From positions 97,796-161,795 of the forward strand of contig NZ_JAER01000008.1 of NCBI RefSeq assembly GCF_000519005.1: 64,000 nucleotides of DNA, in the 5' to 3' direction. How positions within the stretch are numbered: position 1 is the first letter of the stretch; each line of letters begins with the position of its first letter. The DNA comes from Nocardioides sp. J54 (GTDB lineage: Bacteria > Actinomycetota > Actinomycetes > Propionibacteriales > Nocardioidaceae). This document shows positions 33,092 to 40,135 of this stretch, piece by piece. The notes under the pieces were generated by a model that saw nothing but the letters and a program-made list of their open reading frames with translations, did no database searches and was not told where the DNA came from. A program made the translations under genes and the position numbers.

Positions 33092-34558
33092 TCACCAGCG
33101 GGCGACGACGAGCTTCTCCTCGGTGTAGAAGCGCAGCGGCGCGTCGCCGCAAACGTGCGTCTCGCCGAAGAACGAGGTGCCGAGCCCGCCCATCACGAAG
33201 TTCGCCGGCGGGGCGGGGAAGGTGTTGATGCCGATGTTCCCTGCACGCGAGGCGCGTTCGAACCGGCGTGCGACGGTGCCGGAGCGGGTGAAGATCGTCG
33301 ACGCATTGCCGAACTCGGTGTCGTTCGCCAGGGCGATGGCCTGATCGAGGTCGCCGACCCGGTGCATCGCGATGACCGGACCGAAGGTCTCCTGGAACTC
33401 GGCCGGGTGGGTCGGGGCGAGGTCGGCGAGGACCGTGGGCCCGACGAAGAAGCCGTCGCTGGTCGCCGACGGCGTCATCGGTGCCACGCCGCGGCCGTCA
33501 CGCACCGCGGTGGCTCCGGCATCGACCGCCTGCGTGATCAGGTCCTCGAGCCGGCTGCGGCTGGCGGCGCTGACGACCGGGCCCATGGTCGTGCCCTCGT
33601 CGAGCCCGGCACCGACGACCAGGGCGTCGGTGAGGGCGGCGACCCGGTCCACGAGCTCGTCGTACACCTCGTCGAGGACCACGATGCGGGTGCCGGCGAG
33701 GCAGCGCTGGCCGGCCATGCCGAAGGCGGAGGTGACGATGCCCTCGGCCGCGAGCGCGAGGTCGGCGTCGCCAGCGACGAGGATCGGGTTCTTCGCACCG
33801 CCGTTGGCCTGGACCCGCTTGCCGAGGGCACTGGCACGCTCGTGGATCGCCCGCGCGGTCGGCGTGGAGGTGATGCAGGAGACGGCGGCGACGTCGGGGT
33901 GGTCGACCAGCCGCTTGCTGACCTCGGCGCGGCCGTGCACGAGGTTGAGCACGCCATTCGGCAGGCCGGCCTCGGCGAAGAGGTGGAACAGCGCGGTCGA
34001 GGCGACCGGATCCTGCTCGGACGGCTTCACGACCAGCGTGTTTCCGGTGACCAGGGCCCACGCCGAGAACTGGCTCGGGTTCATCACCGGGAAGTTGAAC
34101 GGCGTCACGGCGACGCACACGCCGAGGGGCTCACGCACGTTGCGGGCCTCGATCGGGCCGGCCACGTGACCGGAGCGGGAGTGCGCGAGCATCGGCGCCG
34201 CGATCGCGGTGTCGATGAACTCCGCGGCCCGCATGACCTCGCCGCGCGCCTCCTCCAGGGTCTTGCCCTGGTCGAGGCTGATGGTGCGCGCGAGCCGCTC
34301 GCCGTTGCTGACGACGTTGTGGCGCATCGCGTGCAGGTACTGCACGCGGCGGGTGATGGAGAGCTGGCTCCACTCGTCGAAGGCGGCCGCGGCCGCTGCC
34401 ACGGCGGCGTCGACCTCGGCGTCGGTCGCCGCGGTCACCTGGGTGACCACCTTCCCGGTGGCCGGGTCGAACACGTCGATCGCGTCGCTGCCGCTGCCGG
34501 TGACGAACTCGCCGTCGATCCAGTGCTGGGGCTGGGTGACGTCCTGGGGGTTGTTCAT
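33092..34558 (-). CDS. Methylmalonate-semialdehyde dehydrogenase-like CoA-acylating ALDH
   Basis: This 488-residue ALDH resembles MmsA. It has WIDGEFVTGSGSD at the start, VREPLGVCVAVTPFNFPVMN, the nucleophile in FGMAGQRCLAGTRIVV (about Cys290) and the family-specific RFYTEEKLVV end. MmsA enzymes convert methylmalonate or malonate semialdehyde to propionyl- or acetyl-CoA. Here it could act on a semialdehyde product of ring or chain cleavage by the neighbouring monooxygenase. It lies between the LLM gene and the FabG pair on one strand. Confidence 0.9.
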   Translation of the reverse strand: MNNPQDVTQPQHWIDGEFVTGSGSDAIDVFDPATGKVVTQVTAATDAEVDAAVAAAAAAFDEWSQLSITRRVQYLHAMRHNVVSNGERLARTISLDQGKTLEEARGEVMRAAEFIDTAIAAPMLAHSRSGHVAGPIEARNVREPLGVCVAVTPFNFPVMNPSQFSAWALVTGNTLVVKPSEQDPVASTALFHLFAEAGLPNGVLNLVHGRAEVSKRLVDHPDVAAVSCITSTPTARAIHERASALGKRVQANGGAKNPILVAGDADLALAAEGIVTSAFGMAGQRCLAGTRIVVLDEVYDELVDRVAALTDALVVGAGLDEGTTMGPVVSAASRSRLEDLITQAVDAGATAVRDGRGVAPMTPSATSDGFFVGPTVLADLAPTHPAEFQETFGPVIAMHRVGDLDQAIALANDTEFGNASTIFTRSGTVARRFERASRAGNIGINTFPAPPANFVMGGLGTSFFGETHVCGDAPLRFYTEEKLVVARW

Positions 34559-34608
34559 CGGGGACTTCCTTCCGCTCGGGTCGTTCCGTTCATGGGCGGC
34601 CGCCACCC

Positions 34609-35727
34609 TCAGGCGAGGACCGGGGTGTCGTAGCTGACGCCCAGGTCTCCGCCGACGTCGTACGCCTTCAGTGCCGGGAGCACCTCACGCGCGATCAGGT
34701 CGAAGTTCTTGTCCGCAACATCCTGCGGCATCCCGCCGAAGGCGGGAACGAGGAGCACGCCGCCCGCGTCGAGCCGGTCGACGTAGGAGAGGAGCTTGTC
34801 GACGACCTGGTCGGGAGTGCCCCACACCTGGAGGTCGGCGAGGAAGCCGGCGAAGCCCTCCACCCCGTGCTTCTCGATGTTGCGCGCAAGGCCGGCGTAG
34901 TACTCGTAGCCGTTGATCTGGGCGAAGCCGACGTTGTCGAACTCGTAGTGCTCGACGGTCGACATGGCGTAGCGCTGGAGGTACTTGTCGCGCATCTCCT
35001 GCGCGCCGGCGGCGGTGTCGGAGACACCGGTGAAGACGCAGATGACCGGCTTGGGCGGTTGCTCGCCGTTGATCTCGACGTAGCGGCGACGGTAGGTCTC
35101 GAGCTCGGCCTCGACCGTCTCCCAGGGCTTCTGGGCGATCACCATCAGGCCGACGCCGAGCCGGGCCATGATGTCCATCGACTCGGGCGAGACCGCGGAG
35201 GCGAAGGTGCGGCCGCGGAAGGAGGCATACGGGTCGGGGCGGAGGTCGATACGCGGCTGCTGGTAGAGCTCGCCGTCGTACTCCATCACCCCGGTCTCGA
35301 GACCGGAGAGGACCGCCTCGGAGTATTCCACGAAGCGCTGCCGGGACTCGCCCATCGGCACCCGGAAGCCCTCGAACTCGACCCGGCCCAGGCCCCGGCC
35401 CATGCCGAGGATGGCGCGCCCTCCGGACAGGTGGTCGAGCACGAGGAAGCTCTCGGCGACCCGGATCGGGTCCTGCCACGGCAACACCGTGACCATCGTG
35501 CCGAGGCGCAGCCGCTCGGTCTGCGCCGCCACCCAGGTGAGCAGCTGCGGCACGTTCGGCGTGAGCTCATAGTCGGTGAAGTGGTGCTCCGGGACCCAAA
35601 GCGAGTCGAAGCCGGCGGCCTCGGCCATCCGGGCGTACCTGCCCTCGCTGCGGATCACCTCGTGGTCGCTTCGTGCGCGATCGAGGTTCTGGAACGTCAG
35701 AGTGATGCCAGTGTGCATTGACCTCAT
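34609..35727 (-). CDS. Luciferase-like flavin-dependent monooxygenase 1
   Basis: The 372-residue bacterial-luciferase-family (LLM) protein has SLWVPEHHFTDYELTPN, RLRLGTMVTVLPWQDPIRVA, HLSGGRAILGMGRGLGRVEF and a C-terminal AGFLADLQVWGTPDQVVDKL. These enzymes use reduced FMN (or F420) and oxygen for monooxygenation. FMNH2 could come from the flavin reductase at 38938. ATG at 35727 is listed; an ATG at 35718 with a GAGG just upstream is also possible. A palindromic operator lies 30 bases upstream. Confidence 0.88.
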   Translation of the reverse strand: MRSMHTGITLTFQNLDRARSDHEVIRSEGRYARMAEAAGFDSLWVPEHHFTDYELTPNVPQLLTWVAAQTERLRLGTMVTVLPWQDPIRVAESFLVLDHLSGGRAILGMGRGLGRVEFEGFRVPMGESRQRFVEYSEAVLSGLETGVMEYDGELYQQPRIDLRPDPYASFRGRTFASAVSPESMDIMARLGVGLMVIAQKPWETVEAELETYRRRYVEINGEQPPKPVICVFTGVSDTAAGAQEMRDKYLQRYAMSTVEHYEFDNVGFAQINGYEYYAGLARNIEKHGVEGFAGFLADLQVWGTPDQVVDKLLSYVDRLDAGGVLLVPAFGGMPQDVADKNFDLIAREVLPALKAYDVGGDLGVSYDTPVLA

Positions 35728-35755
35728 CCAGCCTGTCTGGGTCGAACCGGTAGAT

Positions 35756-35769
35756 TCCGACCGGTCGGT
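35756..35769. promoter_or_regulatory. TetR-type palindrome upstream of LLM monooxygenase 1
   Basis: TCCGACCGGTCGGT contains the perfect 12-bp palindrome CCGACCGGTCGG and is followed by TTGTTAAGG. It sits in the 114-base gap between the RidA gene and the LLM gene, giving the latter its own regulated promoter. Confidence 0.65.
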
Positions 35770-35841
35770 TTGTTAAGGGGAGACTACGGCCCCGGGCACC
35801 CGGGGCGCAAGGGGTCCGGGACGACGCCGTCGCCAGCGCGC

Positions 35842-36240
35842 TCAGCGCGCGTCGGGACGGACCGCGATGACGTCCACCTGGACCCGGATGTCGGAGGCGA
35901 GCCCGACCACGAAGGTGCAGCGCGCGGGGTAGGGCCCGTCTCCGAACGCCTCCTTGAACGCCGGGATGAACTCGAAGCGGTGCTCGTCGTGGCGCAGGTA
36001 GCAGGTCGTCTTGACGATGTCGCGGCGCGAGAGGCCCGCCTCCCCGAGGATCAGGTCGATGTTCTCGAAGGCGATCCGCACCTCGTCGGCGATCGTCACG
36101 GCGTCCTCACGACGCCGGAGCGTCTTCGGGTCCATGGCCAGGCCGGTGGCGAAGGCGAGCGTCTCCGTCGCCGTGCCGGAGGAGAGCCCCACGGCGCTGT
36201 AGTCGCCGACGGCGGCGGGGTTCAGGTACTGCGTCGTCAT
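35842..36240 (-). CDS. RidA/RutC-family imine or enamine hydrolase 1
   Basis: The 132-residue YjgF/YER057c/UK114 protein has TLAFATGLAMD, VTIADEVRIAFENIDLILGE, VKTTCYLRHDEHRFEF and GPYPARCTFVVGLASDIRVQ, with the conserved arginine after YPA. RidA members hydrolyse reactive enamines/imines, and RutC removes aminoacrylate in pyrimidine ring cleavage. It is 10 bases downstream of the amidohydrolase gene. Confidence 0.88.
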   Translation of the reverse strand: MTTQYLNPAAVGDYSAVGLSSGTATETLAFATGLAMDPKTLRRREDAVTIADEVRIAFENIDLILGEAGLSRRDIVKTTCYLRHDEHRFEFIPAFKEAFGDGPYPARCTFVVGLASDIRVQVDVIAVRPDAR

Positions 36241-36250
36241 GGTTGTCTCC

Positions 36251-37123
36251 TCAGCTCGGGACGATCAGGTCGAACGGGCGGTCGTGGAGGATGCCCTCGA
36301 CGACCTCCCGCGGGATGGGCAGCGGCATGTCGAGGTCGGCGATCGCGAGCAAGTCGCGAGCGGCCTCGTCGGGACGGAAGGACGGGAAGTCCGAGCCGAA
36401 CACCAGCCGGTCGGTGACGTGCCCCTCGATCGCGAGGCGCAGGCCGTTGTACATCTGCCAGGTCTTGACGGGCATCGTCGAGACGTCGGCGAAGACGTTG
36501 CGGTTCTTCATCATCAGCTCGACGGTCTCGTTCATCCACGGCTTGCCGAAGTGGGCGAGCAGGATGTTGGTGTCCCGGAACTCCCGGGCCACCTTGTCGA
36601 GCATGCTCGGGTAGGCGTACTCGAGGAAGCCGTCCGGCGCGAACACGCTGGCCTGGTGGAACATCAGGAAGATGCCCTCCTCGGCCGCGACCCGGTAGAC
36701 CTCGTACGCCTCCTCCGCGTGCGGGTGGAAACCCTGGTACGGCGGCGAGAGCTTCACCCCGTGCAGGCCGAGCTCGCGGACCGCCTGGCGCAACGCCTGC
36801 GCCGCGCCCGGCTGCGTCGGGTCGACGCTCCCGACTGCGATGGCACGACCCTTGTTCTGCTCCAGGTAGGCACCGAGGTAGTCGTTGGGGACGAACATCC
36901 CCATCCGGGCGACCTGCAGGCCGATGAGGGCGAACTGCTCGACGCCAGCCTCCTCCATCACGCGGGAGTGCTCGGCAAGGTCGGCCTCCCCGAACGCCGG
37001 CCGGCCCACCAGCTCGGTACCGCGGTTGGTCCAGACCGGCCCGCAGTGCTCGGGCTTGAACACGTGCGTGTGCCAGTCGACGAAGGGGCGGAGCGGCCGC
37101 TCCGGGCCAGGCACCGGGCTCAT
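36251..37123 (-). CDS. Metal-dependent amidohydrolase (amidohydrolase_2/ACMSD-like)
   Basis: The 290-residue TIM-barrel protein has the metal motif DWHTHVF (HxH) at the N-terminus, ALIGLQVARMGMFVPND, KLSPPYQGFHPHAEEAYEVY, LMFHQASVF, ILLAHFGKPWMNE and the late metal aspartate in LVFGSDFPSFRPDEA. This family includes decarboxylases and hydrolases of ring-cleavage products such as ACMSD and LigJ/LigI-like enzymes. Between two RidA genes with ATGA overlap, it probably processes an intermediate made by the LLM monooxygenases. Confidence 0.88.
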   Translation of the reverse strand: MSPVPGPERPLRPFVDWHTHVFKPEHCGPVWTNRGTELVGRPAFGEADLAEHSRVMEEAGVEQFALIGLQVARMGMFVPNDYLGAYLEQNKGRAIAVGSVDPTQPGAAQALRQAVRELGLHGVKLSPPYQGFHPHAEEAYEVYRVAAEEGIFLMFHQASVFAPDGFLEYAYPSMLDKVAREFRDTNILLAHFGKPWMNETVELMMKNRNVFADVSTMPVKTWQMYNGLRLAIEGHVTDRLVFGSDFPSFRPDEAARDLLAIADLDMPLPIPREVVEGILHDRPFDLIVPS

Positions 37124-37518
37124 CCCGCCTGCGACCGCGGCCGCACCGCGATCGCGTCGAGCTCGACACGGCAGCCGCCGGCGATCCCCACGGTGTAGGT
37201 CACCCGCGACGGGTACGGGCCCTCGCCGAAGAACTCCTTGTACGCCGCCCAGAACTCGGGCCGATAGGCATCGTCGCTGAGGTAGCAGGTCATCTTCACC
37301 ACGTCGCGCAGCGTGGCCCCCGCCGCGTGCAGGATCTCCTCAACCTCGGCCAGGCACAGCCGCGTCTCGTCGGCGACGGTGACCGCGTCCTCGCGCCGGG
37401 ACATGGTGTCGAAGTCGAAGGCCATGCCGCCGGCGAACACCCAGTCCCGCGTCGCCGTCCCGGGATTCATGCCGTACTCCGGGTAGGGCAGGCCCGCGGG
37501 GTTCAGGTACTCCGTCAT
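37120..37518 (-). CDS. RidA/RutC-family imine or enamine hydrolase 2
   Basis: A second 132-residue RidA paralogue shows WVFAGGMAFDFDTMSRREDA, VTVADETRLCLAEVEEILHA, VKMTCYLSDDAYRPEFWAAY and GPYPSRVTYTVGIAGGCRVE. It and the first copy share MT.YLNPA at the start and VRP near the end, so the pair likely arose by duplication. Two RidA genes around one amidohydrolase suggest successive nitrogen-bearing intermediates or a heteromeric trimer. Confidence 0.88.
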   Translation of the reverse strand: MTEYLNPAGLPYPEYGMNPGTATRDWVFAGGMAFDFDTMSRREDAVTVADETRLCLAEVEEILHAAGATLRDVVKMTCYLSDDAYRPEFWAAYKEFFGEGPYPSRVTYTVGIAGGCRVELDAIAVRPRSQAG

Positions 37519-37556
37519 GTCGCGCTCCTCGTCCGTCGGTGTGTCGGTGGGTCCGG

Positions 37557-38747
37557 TCAGTGCAGCGTGCTCGCGGGCAGCTGGTCGCCGGCCTCGCGCA
37601 GCGCGGGCATCACGTGCTCGGCGAACAGGCGCATGGCCTTCGAGAGGGCCTCGTTGCTGTCGATGCCGGGGACGCCGAACTGCAGCAACCAGTTCTGCAC
37701 CTGGTGCGACTCGGTCATCCGCAGCATCTGGTCCCGCACCGTCTCGGGCGAGCCGATGAAGAGGTGGTCACGCTCGTACAGGAAGTCCCACGCCTCGGCG
37801 TCGGTGAATGACTCCCAGTCGACACTCGCGGGGTCCTCGTCGGCGTCGAGCCAGACCGAGATGTCGCGCACCTGGCACACGAAGCGGAAGAAGTCGGCGA
37901 TCGCGGACTCCGTGACGGTGCGCGCCTCCTCGTCGGTGTCGGCCACGAACGCCATGCGCAGGACGGAGGTGTTGACGCCGAGCGGCAGGGTCTCGCCGTG
38001 CGCCTGGCGGTAGGTCTCCTGATAGGCCTCGTTGAGGCCCGCGAGCACCTTCCCCGTCGGGTACCAGGTGATCGCCCCGATGCCCTTGCGGGCGGCGTCG
38101 CGGAAGCCCCGTTCGGACTCGGTCACCGCGAACAGCGGCGGGAAGGGGTCCTGGAAGCACTTGGGGTACATCGAGAACGCCACGAGGTTGCCCTCGTCGT
38201 CGAGCCAGCCCTCGGGCTCCGGGGCACCGGGAGCGTGGATGTACCGGGTGTCCGGCGTCGGTAGGGTGTAGCGCTTGCCCTGGTAGCTGAAGACGTCCTC
38301 GGTCCAGAGCTTCTGGACGATGTCGTACTTCTCGTCGAAGATCTCGATGCTGCTGTCGGCACCGCCCCAGCGGTCGGCCTCCGGGTTGAGGTTCTTCACC
38401 TCGATCGGCAGGATCCCGCGACCGAAGGCGACGTCGAGCCGCCCACCGGCGAAGTGGTCGAGCATCGCGAGGTCCTCGGCGACGCGGATCGGGTGCCACA
38501 GCGTGATCGACACCGCGGCCATGCCGAAGCGGATCCGCTCGGTGCGCGCCGCGAGGTCCGCGGCGAGCAGGATCGGGTTCGGGCTGGCGTCGGTGCCGTC
38601 CACGTCGAAGTGGTGCTCTCCGAGCCACACGCGGTCGAAGCCCAGCTGGTCGGCCTGCTGCACGTGCTGGCGGGCGGCCTGCAGCACCTCCTGCCAGGAC
38701 ATCTCGCCGGTCCGGTTGGTCAACGCGTAAAGCAGGTCGATCTTCAT
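37557..38747 (-). CDS. Luciferase-like flavin-dependent monooxygenase 2
   Basis: This 396-residue LLM protein has FDRVWLGEHHFDVDGTDASP, RIRFGMAAVSITLWHPIRVA, HFAGGRLDVAFGRGILPIEV and HLFIGSPETVRDQMLRM. It is a relative of monooxygenase 1 but longer, with an insert around residues 170-200 (DTRYIHAPGAPEPEGWLDDE). It is divergent from the flavin-reductase fusion gene, with two TetR-type palindromes between them, so enzyme and flavin supply are probably induced together. Confidence 0.9.
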   Translation of the reverse strand: MKIDLLYALTNRTGEMSWQEVLQAARQHVQQADQLGFDRVWLGEHHFDVDGTDASPNPILLAADLAARTERIRFGMAAVSITLWHPIRVAEDLAMLDHFAGGRLDVAFGRGILPIEVKNLNPEADRWGGADSSIEIFDEKYDIVQKLWTEDVFSYQGKRYTLPTPDTRYIHAPGAPEPEGWLDDEGNLVAFSMYPKCFQDPFPPLFAVTESERGFRDAARKGIGAITWYPTGKVLAGLNEAYQETYRQAHGETLPLGVNTSVLRMAFVADTDEEARTVTESAIADFFRFVCQVRDISVWLDADEDPASVDWESFTDAEAWDFLYERDHLFIGSPETVRDQMLRMTESHQVQNWLLQFGVPGIDSNEALSKAMRLFAEHVMPALREAGDQLPASTLH

Positions 38748-38786
38748 CGCAACTCCTGGTGGCCAGTTCTCCGCCCGTATCTACGA

Positions 38787-38800
38787 ACGGACCAGTCGGT
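38787..38800. promoter_or_regulatory. TetR-type operator proximal to LLM monooxygenase 2
   Basis: ACGGACCAGTCGGT is a 12-of-14 match to ACCGACCGGTCGGT, about 40 bases upstream of the LLM 2 start and on its side of the divergent region. Confidence 0.55.
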
Positions 38801-38898
38801 ATCTTTCATCAGTGCCCAATCGCCGTCAAGGTGGTAAAGGAACCCGATATCACGGGTGACTTCCAACGGTTGCGGTGTGAGCGAGACCACCGTAACAT

Positions 38899-38912
38899 AC
38901 CGACCCGTCGGT
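38899..38912. promoter_or_regulatory. TetR-type operator proximal to the flavin reductase fusion
   Basis: ACCGACCCGTCGGT lies between AACAT and TTGTATAG. TATAG at about 38916-38920 could be the -10 of the rightward promoter, so the operator would overlap the promoter spacer, a normal repressor position. Confidence 0.6.
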
Positions 38913-38937
38913 TTGTATAGCGTCGGAGAGGACGACC

Positions 38938-40086
38938 ATGAACACCATCACCAGCCAGCAGTTTCGCGAGGTGCTCGGGCAGTACCCAACCGGCGTGTGC
39001 GTCGTCACCGCCGCGTCGGGGGACGGACCGGACGCCGGCTTCGTCGTCGGCTCGTTCACGTCGGTCTCGCTCGACCCACCCCTGGTCGCCTTCTTCCCGG
39101 ACAAGAGGTCGTCGACCTGGCCGCGGATCGCCGCTGCCGGGCACTTCTGCGTCAACATCCTCTCCGCCGACCAGGAGCACCTCTGCCGGCAGTTCTCCTC
39201 CAAGGCTCCGGACAAGTTCGAGGGCGTCGACGCCCGTCCCGCCGGCACGGGCGCCCCGATCCTCGACGGCGCGGTCGCGTGGATCGACTGCGACATCGAG
39301 TCGGTGTCCGAGGCCGGCGACCACTGGTTCGTGCTGGGTCGGGTCCGTGAGCTGCAGGTCGAGACCGGCTCGTTGCCGTTGCTGTTCTTCCAGGGCGGCT
39401 ACGGCCGCTTCGCCCCGCTGTCGATGGCGGCCGACGCGACGCGCGGCGCCCTCGGCGAGGAGCTGCGCGAGCTCGACCTGGTCCGCAGCGAGATGGAGGC
39501 GCTCGCCGCCGACCTGTCCTCCCGGTGCGTGGCGACCGTCATCGACGGCGACGACCTCGTCGTGCTGGGCAGCGCCGGCAGCCCGGAAGCCAGTGGGCGC
39601 GCGACCCTCGTCGGCGTGCATCTGCCCTTCGCGCCCCGGTACGGCGCAGCCTTCGCCGGCTGGTTCGACGACGACCGGCTCGAGGCGTTCCTGGGCCAGG
39701 CGCCGGACGCCGACCGTGCCGAGGAACGGCGACGCATCGGACGGGTCCGCGGGCGCGGTTACTCGGTCGGCCTCATCAACGGGGCCCAGCGCGAGTTCGC
39801 CTCGGCGCTCGACCAGCTCGAGCACGACCCCCACGCCCGGGACCGTGACGCGCTCAAGCCGCTCGTGGAGCAGCTGCACTACGACCCCGAGGTGCTCACC
39901 GACGAGGCCAAGGCCGACGTCCGCGTGATCGCCGCCCCGGTGTTCCGCAAGGGTGGCGAGGTGGCGATGGCCCTGACCGTCTACGGGTTCTCCAAGCCCC
40001 ACGGCGCGGTCGACGACTACGTCGAACGGCTGCTGGCGGCGACCCGACGCGCGTCGGAGCTGCTGGGCCACGACGACACGGACTGA
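38938..40086 (+). CDS. Flavin reductase fused to an IclR-type effector-binding domain
   Basis: The 382-residue protein has two parts. Residues 1-160 are a flavin reductase/split-barrel domain (FREVLGQYPTGVCVVTAASG, GSFTSVSLDPPLVAFFPDKR, AGHFCVNILSADQEHLCRQF, LLFFQGGYGRF) that would supply FMNH2 to the LLM monooxygenases. Residues 165-375 match the IclR effector-binding domain (CVATVIDGDDLVVLGSAG, VHLPFAPRYGAAFAGWF, RRIGRVRGRGYSVGLIN, VIAAPVFRKGGEVAMALTVY). The IclR winged helix is absent. The fold thus replaces a DNA-binding head with an enzyme, suggesting that substrate binding tunes flavin reduction, as seen in reductases with MarR-like domains. Confidence 0.85.
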   Translation: MNTITSQQFREVLGQYPTGVCVVTAASGDGPDAGFVVGSFTSVSLDPPLVAFFPDKRSSTWPRIAAAGHFCVNILSADQEHLCRQFSSKAPDKFEGVDARPAGTGAPILDGAVAWIDCDIESVSEAGDHWFVLGRVRELQVETGSLPLLFFQGGYGRFAPLSMAADATRGALGEELRELDLVRSEMEALAADLSSRCVATVIDGDDLVVLGSAGSPEASGRATLVGVHLPFAPRYGAAFAGWFDDDRLEAFLGQAPDADRAEERRRIGRVRGRGYSVGLINGAQREFASALDQLEHDPHARDRDALKPLVEQLHYDPEVLTDEAKADVRVIAAPVFRKGGEVAMALTVYGFSKPHGAVDDYVERLLAATRRASELLGHDDTD

Positions 40087-40135
40087 GCCCCGGCCGGGCC
40101 GGGCGGCCGGGGGCCGGGGAACCGGTGCTCCCCGG

